NCBI GenBank assembly: GCA_002239025.1
Contig: MPNM01000004.1
Location: forward strand, 1 to 64,000
DNA: 64,000 nt
Source: Chloroflexi bacterium bin125
GTDB lineage: Bacteria > Chloroflexota > Dehalococcoidia > Bin125
Reading direction: 5' to 3'
The notes under the pieces: generated by a model
What the model saw: the letters and a program-made list of their open reading frames with translations, nothing else
Database searches by the model: none
What the model was told of the DNA's origin: nothing
Part shown: positions 26,191 through 34,868 of the stretch, piece by piece
Position numbering within the stretch: the first letter of the stretch is position 1
Layout of the letters: each line of letters opens with the position of its first letter
Program-made: the position numbers and the translations under genes

Positions 26191-26597
26191 TGATCCTCAT
26201 CGACTCTGACGTCCTGCTCGACGTGGCGTTGGTTCGCGAACCTCACTTTGCTGATTCTGAGCGGCTCCTCTTGGCGATCGAGGGCGGTACGGAGGAGGCG
26301 GCGATGGCCTGGCACACCGTCGCCAATATCAGCTATTTCGTGGGCCGCTACAAGAGCGATGCGGCAGCCCGCGAATTCATCGAACGACTCCAGCGGTCGC
26401 TCGGTGTGCCAGCAACAGGCAGCGAGGATCTCGTTTTCGGTCTCTCACTGCCTATGAATGACTTTGAGGACGCGATGCAGGTCGCTGCTGCCCGTACATG
26501 CGGCGCAAGATTCATCGTGTCGAGAAATGAGCGGGACTACGCGAATTCGCCCATCAAGTCTTACCTGCCAAGCAGTGCGCTGGCAATGCTGCGCTGA
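26190..26597 (+). CDS. PIN-domain ribonuclease toxin (VapC-like)
   Basis: 135 aa, GTG start at 26190 sharing its G with the antitoxin stop TAG. The PIN acidic residues are visible: ILIDSDVLLDVAL (first Asp), the central Glu region, NDFEDAMQVAAARTCGARFIVSRNERDY (last Asp residues). PIN toxins cleave tRNA or rRNA when not bound by their antitoxin. It is intact, unlike the copy at 9630. It belongs to a two-gene unit with 25831. Confidence 0.82.
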   Translation: MILIDSDVLLDVALVREPHFADSERLLLAIEGGTEEAAMAWHTVANISYFVGRYKSDAAAREFIERLQRSLGVPATGSEDLVFGLSLPMNDFEDAMQVAAARTCGARFIVSRNERDYANSPIKSYLPSSALAMLR

Positions 26598-26676
26598 CCA
26601 CGCCTCCATCCAGACCCCGCGTGTATCGTGACGGATAATGCTTTCGCACTGACTTCATGTTCCCGAGGAGCTCGCG

Positions 26677-27618
26677 ATGTCCGGCACCGAAATGGCCTAC
26701 CTCAAAGGTGAAGTGATGCCCTTGGCCGACGCCAAGATCGGCGTCATGACCCATGCCTTGCATTACGGCACCGCTGTATTCGAGGGAATCCGCGCCAATT
26801 GGAACGCCGAGCACGAGCAGCTCTACCTGTTCCGCATGCGCGAGCACTACGAGCGCCTGCGCAAGTCCGCCCACGCGCTGATGATGGAGCTGCCATTGTC
26901 GGATGAGGAGCTCTGCGAGATCACTGTCGACCTCGTCCGCCGCAGCGACTTCCGACAGGATGTCTACATCCGGCCCATGGTCTACAAATCGGCCGAAGCA
27001 CTGGGCGTGCGCCTGCACGGCATTGAGGACGACTTCCTCTGCTTCCTGATCCCCTGGGGCGCATACCTCGACACAACCGGCGGTGTCCATGTTGTCACGT
27101 CGTCGTGGCGGCGAACCGAAGATCAGTCGATTCCGGTACGGGCAAAAGTGACCGGCGCGTACATCAACTCCGCCCTGGCCAAGACTGAGGCGGAGACGGC
27201 CGGCTTCGACGAAGCGATCATGCTCAACGAGGACGGTCACGTCTCTGAGGGCTCGGGCGAGAACATCTTCATCGTCAATGACGGAGTGATCTACACGCCG
27301 CCCAGCTCCGACAACATCCTGGTCGGTATCACCCGCAACACCGTGATGGAGCTGGCCGACACCGAGCTGGGCATCCAGACGGTCGAACGCACGCTCGACC
27401 GCTCCGAGCTCTGGTTGGCAGACGAAGTCTTCATGACCGGCACAGCGGCCCACGTGACACCGATTTCCTCGGTAGACCGGCGAACAATTGGTAACGGCGA
27501 GACCGGGCCGATCACTGCCCAGCTTGAGCGGCTCTACTTCGACGCGATCATTGGCAACCGTGACGCCTATTCGCACTGGCTCACGCCCGTGTACACAAAC
27601 AACAGCAGCGGCGACTAG
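26677..27618 (+). CDS. ilvE: Branched-chain amino acid aminotransferase
   Basis: 313 aa, fold-type IV PLP enzyme. It transfers an amino group between glutamate and 2-oxo acids in the last step of leucine, isoleucine and valine synthesis. HYGTAVFEGIRA lies at the N-terminus, the Schiff-base lysine is Lys157 in SIPVRAKVTGAY, and the phosphate-binding turn is GSGENIFIV. The start has GAGGAG 10 nt upstream. It is about 6 kb from ilvBNC and on the other strand, so it is separately transcribed; plsY follows 29 bp later. Confidence 0.93.
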   Translation: MSGTEMAYLKGEVMPLADAKIGVMTHALHYGTAVFEGIRANWNAEHEQLYLFRMREHYERLRKSAHALMMELPLSDEELCEITVDLVRRSDFRQDVYIRPMVYKSAEALGVRLHGIEDDFLCFLIPWGAYLDTTGGVHVVTSSWRRTEDQSIPVRAKVTGAYINSALAKTEAETAGFDEAIMLNEDGHVSEGSGENIFIVNDGVIYTPPSSDNILVGITRNTVMELADTELGIQTVERTLDRSELWLADEVFMTGTAAHVTPISSVDRRTIGNGETGPITAQLERLYFDAIIGNRDAYSHWLTPVYTNNSSGD

Positions 27619-27647
27619 CCGTCTGAGCCGCCGCCGAAGGAGCAGTC

Positions 27648-28217
27648 ATGCCCGAGGCGGTCACGCTCATCCTGGCCTACCTGCTGGGATCGATTCCGGT
27701 CTCCTGGCTGGTCTTTCGCTGGCGCACCGGACAGGACCTGCGCCTCGTCGGCGATGGCAACGTCGGTGCAGCGAATGCCGCTCGCGAGGGCGCCGGACAC
27801 TTCATGGGCGCCGTGATCATCGTGCTCGACATCGGCAAAGGCTTGCTGGCCGTCTCAATCGCCAGGTTCTGGGAACTCGAACTCGGCTGGTGGATGGCAG
27901 CCGGCGGCATCGTGATGGTCGGTCATATGTGGCCGCTCTTTCTCCGATTCAACGGCGGTCGCGCGGCCGCGACCGGCCTCGGCGCTGCCGGAGCATTCCT
28001 GCCGTGGCAGTTTGCAATCACCTTCGTCATTGGTGGGTTGACCTACCTGGTGACCAGAATCGCCGAACTGGGCATCCTGCTCGTGGCCGCGCCGCTGCCC
28101 TTCCTGGCCATCGCGTTCGGTGAGCCAATCGAATCAATCATCTTCTGCTTCGCCGCACCGATCGCCGCCGGACTCAAGACTGGATGGGACAAGTGGCAAG
28201 AAGCTGGGACGTCATAG
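27648..28217 (+). CDS. plsY: Glycerol-3-phosphate acyltransferase PlsY
   Basis: 189 aa integral membrane protein with about five membrane helices. It transfers the acyl group from acyl-phosphate to glycerol-3-phosphate, the first step of phospholipid synthesis, and works with PlsX, which is not in the window. Family features are AYLLGSIPVSWLVFRW, the GNVGAANAAREG loop (usually GSGNxGATN), and the FNGGRAAATGLGA motif corresponding to FxGGKGVAT. The slightly divergent loops are a reason for caution, but the layout is that of PlsY. It overlaps the next gene by 34 bp. Confidence 0.87.
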   Translation: MPEAVTLILAYLLGSIPVSWLVFRWRTGQDLRLVGDGNVGAANAAREGAGHFMGAVIIVLDIGKGLLAVSIARFWELELGWWMAAGGIVMVGHMWPLFLRFNGGRAAATGLGAAGAFLPWQFAITFVIGGLTYLVTRIAELGILLVAAPLPFLAIAFGEPIESIIFCFAAPIAAGLKTGWDKWQEAGTS

Positions 28218-29386
28218 TCGTCGGTGCGGGTCCCGGCGGTTCAACCGCGGCCTACGACCTCGCACAGGCCGGGGCCGAGGTCTTGCTCCTCGACCGCGCT
28301 CAGTTTCCCCGCGACAAACCGTGTGGCGGAGGCGTCCTGCTATCAGCGGTCAAGCTGCTGCCGTATTCGCTCGATCCTGTCACCGAACAGACCATCACCA
28401 GCTTTCGTGTCCGCTACAAGCGCAGATGGGAGTTTGAACATCATTACGACGCCCCGCTCGCAATCATGACGCAACGAGCCCGCCTCGACGCCTACATGGT
28501 CGATCAGGCTGCCGGCGTCGGAGCCGAGTTCCGCGACGCTTCCGCCGTGCGAAGCATCGACAACACCACTCTGACGCTGGCCAACGGCGACTCCCACAGC
28601 GCAAGCGTGATCATCGCCGCCGACGGAGCCAACGGCATCGTCCGGCGGGCGCTTGGTCTACCGCGCTTACGGGGCGCTGTAGCGCTCGAGGGCAACGCAG
28701 CGAGGGCAGCGTCGAGCGGTGTTGCAGATCCCGGCGATCGCTGGACCGACGCCGTCGGATTGGAGCTTGGATCCGTGCCTGGCGGATACGGCTGGGTCTT
28801 TCCCAAGGGGGACCATTGCAACGTCGGAGTGGGAGGCTATCCGGCGGCCGCATCGACGCTCAAGCGAGAGCTCGGCCTCTACGCAGCCTGTGAGTCGTTC
28901 GACGGATCAACCCTGACCAACCTCCGCGCTCATCACCTGCCATTGCGAGACCCCGACAGCACCCTGCTCCACGGTCCGGTGGCATTCATCGGGGACGCCG
29001 CCGGCCTCGTTGATCCACTCTCGGGTGAGGGCATCGGCAACGCGATCCGCAGCGCCCAGTTGGCAGTGCAATCCGCTCTGGAGTGCCTACATGGGGACGC
29101 TTCAGATCTGTCGGGTTACGAACACGCCGTACTCGCAGAGATCGAACCGGAGCTCAGAGTCGCCCGACAGCTTCAAGCCCTTTTCCAGCAGACACCCTGG
29201 CCATACGTCCAACTCCTCCGCCGCTCAGAAAGGTTCTGGGGAGCCTTCTGCCGAATTGTGAGAGGCGAGTCGACCTACACCAGCTTCCAAAATCGCCTGG
29301 GACCAGCGAAGGCCGTCGTGGACGCAGCGGCGTCGTTAGCTGCGCGTCGTGAACGCCGTGGCGCCTCGTGGCAGACCGAGGACTGA
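28184..29386 (+). CDS. Geranylgeranyl reductase-family FAD oxidoreductase
   Basis: 400 aa. FAD motifs: VIVVGAGPGGSTAAYDLAQAG (dinucleotide fold; only the GAGPGG core is diagnostic), LLLDRAQFPRDKPCGGGV, and the late FIGDAAGLVDPLSGEGIGNA. This is the geranylgeranyl/digeranylgeranyl reductase pattern; such enzymes saturate isoprenoid chains of lipids, chlorophyll or menaquinone. With menaquinone genes 8 kb away, a role in menaquinone side-chain reduction is conceivable but unproven. The start within plsY (34-bp overlap) implies coupled translation. Confidence 0.86.
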   Translation: MGQVARSWDVIVVGAGPGGSTAAYDLAQAGAEVLLLDRAQFPRDKPCGGGVLLSAVKLLPYSLDPVTEQTITSFRVRYKRRWEFEHHYDAPLAIMTQRARLDAYMVDQAAGVGAEFRDASAVRSIDNTTLTLANGDSHSASVIIAADGANGIVRRALGLPRLRGAVALEGNAARAASSGVADPGDRWTDAVGLELGSVPGGYGWVFPKGDHCNVGVGGYPAAASTLKRELGLYAACESFDGSTLTNLRAHHLPLRDPDSTLLHGPVAFIGDAAGLVDPLSGEGIGNAIRSAQLAVQSALECLHGDASDLSGYEHAVLAEIEPELRVARQLQALFQQTPWPYVQLLRRSERFWGAFCRIVRGESTYTSFQNRLGPAKAVVDAAASLAARRERRGASWQTED

Positions 29387-29387
29387 C

Positions 29388-30635
29388 TCAGCCCTCGATC
29401 TCGCGAGCCGTCGCCAGCGCTTCTTCCCACGTGGTCCGATCTCTGATCATCCCCTGGTATCGACGCAGCATGCGCGGCCAACCGACTGCGACCACGCCGC
29501 TCAGGTATCCGCGCAGACCGTAGATGGCCGCGAACCGATTCGACTCCAGCGTTCCATGAACGAGCTGGAAGTTGTCTCTCGGCGCAGTGATGCCCGACGC
29601 CATGATGCTCAGTCCGTGTTGGTCGGACCAGAAGTAGGGCACCGGCGAGAAGGGCTCCAGCGACTCACCACGCGACTCCAGCAACAGATTCCTGGCAGCC
29701 GCCATGCCCTGTTCGACGGCGTTGGTCCAGTGCTCAATCCGCATCGTCCGTTGCGGTTCCGAGTAGGCGAATGGGCCAAACAGGCCGTTGGGCCATCGAG
29801 CGACATCACCTGCCGCAAAGATGCCCGGCGCAGCGCGGCAGTACTGGTCGCAGATCACGCCGTCGCCAATCGTGAGTCCCGAGTCAGCCAACCACTCAAC
29901 ATTCGGTCGCACACCAATGCCAACGACGACAGTGTCGGCTTCGATTCTTGTTCCGTCCTCCAGTTCAACGGCTTCGACCTGTCCATCGCCGACCAGGTCC
30001 GACACCATCGCGTTCATCCGCAGGCCGACTCCCGCGCCAGCGTGCAATTCGGCGGCCCAACCAGCCAGTTCCTCGCCAAGCGGTCCGATCATGGGCGCTG
30101 ACAGCGCTTCGATCATCGTCACGTCGAGACCTCGGGCTCGAGCCGAGGAGGCAACTTCGGACCCGATAAACCCCGCGCCGATCACGGCCACTCGAGTGCC
30201 CGCCTGTAGTTCGTCGCGAATGCGTAGTGCGTCAGCCTGCGTCCGCAGCATGTGAACCCCGGTTAGTTGCCGACCGAACGGCAGCCCCAATGCCCTGGCA
30301 CCGGTGGCGATGATCAGACCGTCGAATTCAACTGGCTCACCTCCCTCAAGCAGGACCTTCTGGTCCGCCACATCGAGCGCTTCCGCAGTGCGGCCATTGA
30401 GGAAATCGAGCTGCAGGTCATCGAACTCTGCCGCTGAACGCAGCGGCAGCCGGTCCACGTCCCATTCTCCGGTCAGCAATTGCTTGGACAACGGTGGCCG
30501 GTCGTACGGGTACTCGCGCTCGTCGCCGATCAGCGTGATCTTGCCCTGGAACCCCTCGGTGCGCAGCGACTCGGCTGCGTTCAATCCGGCAAGGGAAGCG
30601 CCAACGATGACAACCCGGTCCATAGGACGTTCCAT
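29388..30635 (-). CDS. FAD-dependent ferredoxin/rubredoxin-NAD(P) reductase-like protein
   Basis: 415 aa. Two Rossmann folds: RVVIVGASLAGLNAAESL for FAD near the N-terminus and VAVIGAGFIGSEVA for NAD(P)H near residue 150, with the conserved DRPPLSKQLL segment and FAAGDVARWPN. The C-terminal domain with YFWSDQHGLSI is that of putidaredoxin/ferredoxin reductases. It would deliver electrons to a ferredoxin for an oxygenase; no ferredoxin or oxygenase gene adjoins it. It converges on the gene at 28184 with one base between. Confidence 0.88.
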   Translation of the reverse strand: MERPMDRVVIVGASLAGLNAAESLRTEGFQGKITLIGDEREYPYDRPPLSKQLLTGEWDVDRLPLRSAAEFDDLQLDFLNGRTAEALDVADQKVLLEGGEPVEFDGLIIATGARALGLPFGRQLTGVHMLRTQADALRIRDELQAGTRVAVIGAGFIGSEVASSARARGLDVTMIEALSAPMIGPLGEELAGWAAELHAGAGVGLRMNAMVSDLVGDGQVEAVELEDGTRIEADTVVVGIGVRPNVEWLADSGLTIGDGVICDQYCRAAPGIFAAGDVARWPNGLFGPFAYSEPQRTMRIEHWTNAVEQGMAAARNLLLESRGESLEPFSPVPYFWSDQHGLSIMASGITAPRDNFQLVHGTLESNRFAAIYGLRGYLSGVVAVGWPRMLRRYQGMIRDRTTWEEALATAREIEG

Positions 30636-30740
30636 GCGCAGAGGCTACTGCTGACTGCTCCGAGTCTCGTTTGTGAAATCCTTCGCTATGATGCTTCCAA
30701 ACACAATCCATAGACCCCGACCACCAGACTGGAGACAACC

Positions 30741-31598
30741 ATGGGCAAGATGGACGGCAAAGTTGCCATCGTGACAGGCGCAAGCCGCGGCATCGGCGCC
30801 GCGATCGCAGAGTGCTTCGCAGCCGAAGGCGCGAAGGTCATCGCGACTGCTCGCACGGTGCAAGAGGGCACACACCCGCTGCCCGGTTCGCTTGAGATGA
30901 CGATCAAGAACATCCGCGACGCCGGTGGCGAGGCCACCGCGGTCGCCGGCAACGTGTCCGAGTACGAAGAGTGCGCCAGCATTGTTCAGGCCTGTATCGA
31001 CACCTACGGTCCGCCTGACGTGTTGGTCAACAACGCGGCGCTGACCTACTTCATCCCGGTCAAGGACTTTCCGGTCCGCCGTTGGCTACGCTCGACCGCT
31101 GTCAACTTCCACGGACCCTTCTACATGAGCCAGCTCTGCCTCAATGAGGGCGGCATGATCGAGCGCGGCTCCGGTGCGATCGTCAACGTCTCCTCGGCTG
31201 CGGCCATCGGCCCAGGCCGTGGACCGTACGAAGGCGACGGCGGCGGCGGCACGCTCTACGGCGCCGAGAAAGCCGCGCTCGAGCGCTTCACCCAGGGTCT
31301 CGCCTCTGAGGTGCATCAGCACGGCGTCTCGGTCACCTGCTACAGCCCGTCTCAGATCGTCCCAACTCCGGGTGTGGTTCACCACCGCCTGATGGAGGGC
31401 CGTGACCCCAACGATGCTGAAAGCGTCGAGATCATGGCACAGGCAGCGTTGCTGCTCGCGACTGAGCCGCTGGACAAGGTTTCCGGCCGCGTCACCTATT
31501 CCCAGGAAATCCTCAAGGAGTTCGGCTGGGACATGGGCGGCAAAGAGCCGGCTGGCACAGGTGTCACCTCGCCGGGTTCGGGCTACTCTCAGATCTAA
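30741..31598 (+). CDS. Short-chain dehydrogenase/reductase (SDR) with an insert before the active-site Tyr
   Basis: 285 aa. TGASRGIG (12-19), basic/neutral ATART after beta-2 (NADP-type), NNAA in place of NNAG (97-100), Ser151/152, Tyr173 and Lys177 (YGAEK). Between the serine and tyrosine there are 21 residues including a glycine-rich loop (GPYEGDGGGG), longer than in the other SDRs here. The C-terminus lacks the usual VDGG strand and instead has SGRVTYSQEIL. It is probably specific for a different substrate than its paralogues, perhaps a CoA ester. Confidence 0.85.
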   Translation: MGKMDGKVAIVTGASRGIGAAIAECFAAEGAKVIATARTVQEGTHPLPGSLEMTIKNIRDAGGEATAVAGNVSEYEECASIVQACIDTYGPPDVLVNNAALTYFIPVKDFPVRRWLRSTAVNFHGPFYMSQLCLNEGGMIERGSGAIVNVSSAAAIGPGRGPYEGDGGGGTLYGAEKAALERFTQGLASEVHQHGVSVTCYSPSQIVPTPGVVHHRLMEGRDPNDAESVEIMAQAALLLATEPLDKVSGRVTYSQEILKEFGWDMGGKEPAGTGVTSPGSGYSQI

Positions 31599-31651
31599 TC
31601 GCCGCCGGTCAATGGGCGGACCCTGCCAAGGCGATCTAGAGCGAGGTAGCC

Positions 31652-32860
31652 GTGGCTTCCGCAGATGTCGAGCGAGTCGAACAGTGGTTTCGCGACGGAG
31701 ACTTGTTGCATCCGTTCGAGGGCGGCGCGCCGCCCTCGACGGTCGATCTTGCGCGCGCCATAGCCTCGATCGGCGGAGTTCCGCTCTCCGATCATGACGC
31801 CAGGGCCGCCGAGCTTGCCGAACGAATCGGTCGTGATCGACCCTTGCTCTTTGTCCTGGTTGACGGCCTGGGCTGCATCTTTGACGAGCTGGCGAACCCA
31901 GGTGGCTTGATCGCTGGCGCGGAGGGCATTCAGCTTCGCTCAGTGTTTCCTTCGACCACGGCAGCTGCGCTGACCACACTCGCCACGGGCGCGTGGCCGG
32001 CTCAGCACGGCGTGCCAGCCTGGTACACGCACCTACACCGCAACGACATCACGGCCACGATCCTCCCATTCGTCGAGCGCGACTCCGAGCGCAAGCTGCA
32101 GGAATTTGGGATTCGGCCAAGCGAAGCGTTCGCCTATCCATCACGCATGGCCACAATCGAGGGTCGATTCCGCACCTATCACCCGCGAGCGATCTCCAAC
32201 AGCGAGTTCACCAGTTACCAGCGCGGATCTGCCCCAACCGACCCATACGACCACCTACGTGATGCCGCCGCGACCGTCGTCTCAAGAATCGTCGAGCAGG
32301 ATGAACCGGGCATTCACTATCTATACCTGCCGATGGTCGACTCTGCTTCCCACCGGGACGGACCCAATGCATCGGCCACCCTGCGGGCGCTTGAGGCAGT
32401 CGATCAGGCTCTGGAGCTGATCGCCGAGCAACTCGATGGTCGCGCCCGGATCGCGATCAGCGCGGACCACGGCGAGCTGTATGTTTCGGCTGCCGAGAAG
32501 TCACTGTTTCTGCCTGACGATCCGCTGCTCGACGAGCTTCACACACCCCCGCACGGCGAGCCGCGGGTGCCAATGTTCTGCGTCAAACAAGGTCGCGAGG
32601 CCGCATTCGAGAACGAGTTTCGAGAACGCTGGGGCCGACACTGGGCGCTCCTGACACGAGCGGACGCTGAGGAGATGCAGCTCTTCGGACCAGAACCGAT
32701 GAGTCCGTTAACTGCCGAGCGGATCGGCAGCCATCTGGCGCTTTCTGCGAAGAAGAATGTCCTCGTCTACGGCGAGGCCGGCAACAAGGTCTCCGCGCTC
32801 AACGGCTACCACGCCGGCATGCGCTCCGAGGAGATGGAAATCCCGCTGCTGTTGGCATGA
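31652..32860 (+). CDS. Alkaline phosphatase-superfamily phosphodiesterase (NPP-like)
   Basis: 402 aa. The first metal site and nucleophile are visible as FVLVDGLG and FPSTTAAALTTLATG, with the nucleophilic threonine in the latter; further ligands are in LPMVDSASHRDG and ISADHGELY. It matches the type I phosphodiesterase/nucleotide pyrophosphatase group, which cleaves phosphodiester or pyrophosphate bonds. No signal peptide is visible, so it is probably cytoplasmic. Substrate unknown. Follows the SDR by 53 bp. Confidence 0.83.
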   Translation: MASADVERVEQWFRDGDLLHPFEGGAPPSTVDLARAIASIGGVPLSDHDARAAELAERIGRDRPLLFVLVDGLGCIFDELANPGGLIAGAEGIQLRSVFPSTTAAALTTLATGAWPAQHGVPAWYTHLHRNDITATILPFVERDSERKLQEFGIRPSEAFAYPSRMATIEGRFRTYHPRAISNSEFTSYQRGSAPTDPYDHLRDAAATVVSRIVEQDEPGIHYLYLPMVDSASHRDGPNASATLRALEAVDQALELIAEQLDGRARIAISADHGELYVSAAEKSLFLPDDPLLDELHTPPHGEPRVPMFCVKQGREAAFENEFRERWGRHWALLTRADAEEMQLFGPEPMSPLTAERIGSHLALSAKKNVLVYGEAGNKVSALNGYHAGMRSEEMEIPLLLA

Positions 32861-32883
32861 AGCGATTCCTGTAGCGTTGTTTG

Positions 32884-33108
32884 GTGAGAGAGCGTCATCC
32901 GAAGAAGGAGGTTGAGCGCGTGCTCAGCGCTGTTGAAGGCGCTGGATGGCGTATAGAATTGAGCCGTCGAGGCCACCTCTGGGGTCACTTGCTGTGTAAC
33001 GAGAGAAGCCGGTCGGGGTGTCGAATCAGAATCGATTCAACGCCTCGGAGCCCCGGAGATCATGCCAAGGACATTATGCGAGCCTTGGCGACCTGCAGCC
33101 ACGGATAG
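32884..33108 (+). CDS. Small HicA-like protein (toxin candidate)
   Basis: 74 aa from a GTG at 32884. The pattern RHPKKEVERVLSAVEGAGWRIE, then GHLWGHLLCNE, a Cys-containing turn, and IRIDSTPRSPGDHAKDIMRAL matches a family of small conserved proteins with a HicA-like double-stranded-RNA-binding fold (alpha-beta-beta-beta-alpha). The usual catalytic His of HicA corresponds to the GH. The gene is followed 14 bp later by a larger protein with a HicB-like layout. The pairing suggests a toxin-antitoxin unit. Confidence 0.6.
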   Translation: MRERHPKKEVERVLSAVEGAGWRIELSRRGHLWGHLLCNERSRSGCRIRIDSTPRSPGDHAKDIMRALATCSHG

Positions 33109-33122
33109 GCCACAACGCTGAG

Positions 33123-33662
33123 ATGACCACTTGGCACTTTTCCTTTGCCTTGGAGTTGCAAGACGTGGACGTGGATGACGCGTTCGACGACCTTCACAGT
33201 GCTGGCTGCCACGATGCCTTGTTTAGTCGAAGAGACGATCAGGAGTACGTCACGTTCTCGCGACAGGCTGGAACACTGGAAGAGGCAATCCTGACTGCGA
33301 TTGCAGACCTGGAGAGTGTTGTCGGTATTGCCGTCACAAACATCAGCGATAGTTCCCTCGTCACTGCGGAAGAGATTGCGCTACGCAGCGGGCGAAGCGA
33401 AGAATCGCTTCGCACGCTGATCGAGCAACACCGGGTTGCAAGACCGTTCCCTTCGCCACTCGGTTGGAGTGACGATGAGCTTCAGGAGTGGGAATGGAGC
33501 GCTGTTGCCAACTGGTTCATTGGCGAACTCGGGGAGCACTTGCAAGATCCCAATGCGGCAATGTTCGCTGCAATTGAAGACACCCTGCACGCCCGCCGCA
33601 GCTGTGGCAGGTTGCTTCCGGACCAGCGCCGCAAGATCAGCGCATTACTTGCCACTGACTAG
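33123..33662 (+). CDS. Probable antitoxin/regulator paired with the HicA-like protein
   Basis: 179 aa from the ATG at 33123. Residues 1-65 form a beta-alpha-rich unit (WHFSFALELQDVDVDDAFDDL ... TFSRQAGTLEEAILTAIADL), the HicB-like partially degraded RNase H pattern. Residues about 79-100 read VTAEEIALRSGRSEESLRTLI, a helix-turn-helix of the AlpA/excisionase style. A C-terminal helical part follows. The combination fits an autoregulating antitoxin. Its stop overlaps the convergent dehydrogenase by 4 bp. Confidence 0.6.
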   Translation: MTTWHFSFALELQDVDVDDAFDDLHSAGCHDALFSRRDDQEYVTFSRQAGTLEEAILTAIADLESVVGIAVTNISDSSLVTAEEIALRSGRSEESLRTLIEQHRVARPFPSPLGWSDDELQEWEWSAVANWFIGELGEHLQDPNAAMFAAIEDTLHARRSCGRLLPDQRRKISALLATD

Positions 33663-34765
33663 TCGTCGAACTCCATGATCGCCCGGCCGAAGATCTCGCC
33701 CTGCTCTAAGGCCGCCGTGGCCTCGTTGATCTGACCGATCTTGAAGCGCTCCGTGACCATCGCGTCCAGGTCCAGGGCTCCGTCATCAGCCCAGGCAAGG
33801 AACATCGGGAAGTCTCGGTCCGGCCGGCAACTGCCGCCGATCGAGCCGATGTACTTCTTCTCGTTAATCAGCATGCCGCGCATGTCGTCATCGGTGAAGC
33901 TAACGCCCGACTGAGGCACGCCGACCAGCACCGCCGTGCCGCCGGTTTCGGCGCCAAGGATGCCGGGTCGGACGGCGCGCAGAATCTGATTCATCGTGAC
34001 CTCGCGGCCGATGCAGTCGAATGCGAAGTCCACGCCCGAGACGGGCTCGCCGAAGCTGGTCAGCCCGCCCGTCTGGGTCAGCGCATGAATCTGCTCAACC
34101 GCGTCGCCGCCCGAGGCGTTGACACCGATCGTCGCGCCGAACTTCTTGGCGAACTCAAGCTTTTCCTCATCCAGGTCAACGGCGATGATCGGGTCTGCCT
34201 TTACGACGGACGCCGCTACCACGGCTGATAGTCCCACGCCACCCACACCGAAGACCGCCACACTCTGTCCTTCGCGCACAGCGGCCGTGTTGTAGACCGC
34301 GCCCGAGCCGGTCAGCACGGCGCAACCAATAATCGAAGTCACGTCGCGGCGCGTGTCCTGCGGCACCTTGACGACGTACTTCTCGTCGGCGATCGTCGTG
34401 TCGGCCCAGGTGAAGACGTTGCGCGTCGTCGCCGTGCGTCCATTGGGACGCTCGACCACAATCGCGTCGACTTCTCGCTTGGCAGTCTCCGCGTTGCGCG
34501 GCACCCAGGTAACGAACACAACGTCCCCGACCTGCACGTTGGTCACCTGCGAGCCGACCTTGATCACCTCACCGGTCGCCTCGTGGCCCAGGATCTGGTC
34601 GCCGTTGCGAGGATTGTGCATCTGGTGCAACTGCGAGTGGCAGATGCCCGACGCGTACTGCCGCACCACCACTTGGAAATCGGTTGGGTCCGGGAGATCA
34701 ACGCGTTCAATGGCCAGCGGCTCATCGGCCTCAGGAAGAAAGATCACGCGCGCGGGGGTCGGCAT
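33659..34765 (-). CDS. Class III-like zinc alcohol dehydrogenase
   Basis: 368 aa from the ATG at 34765 (AGGA upstream); an in-frame ATG 36 nt further up gives only a short, atypical extension. Catalytic-zinc elements are GICHSQLHQM and LGHEATGEV, and the Rossmann motif is VAVFGVGGVGLSAV. The domain layout, with CAVLTGSGAVYN before the dinucleotide fold, is that of class III (formaldehyde/mycothiol or glutathione-linked) and related dehydrogenases. The structural-zinc cysteines are not evident: the loop reads VTWVPRNAETAKREVD. Substrate unknown. Confidence 0.84.
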   Translation of the reverse strand: MPTPARVIFLPEADEPLAIERVDLPDPTDFQVVVRQYASGICHSQLHQMHNPRNGDQILGHEATGEVIKVGSQVTNVQVGDVVFVTWVPRNAETAKREVDAIVVERPNGRTATTRNVFTWADTTIADEKYVVKVPQDTRRDVTSIIGCAVLTGSGAVYNTAAVREGQSVAVFGVGGVGLSAVVAASVVKADPIIAVDLDEEKLEFAKKFGATIGVNASGGDAVEQIHALTQTGGLTSFGEPVSGVDFAFDCIGREVTMNQILRAVRPGILGAETGGTAVLVGVPQSGVSFTDDDMRGMLINEKKYIGSIGGSCRPDRDFPMFLAWADDGALDLDAMVTERFKIGQINEATAALEQGEIFGRAIMEFDD

Positions 34766-34868
34766 GGGAGTTGGTCCTAACTTGTCTCTGCAGATCTGCA
34801 AACTAGTCGGTGCATCCGTGATGCACGAAGTGTCTAGGGGATTCTAGTCTGCCATTCGAGGATGGGAC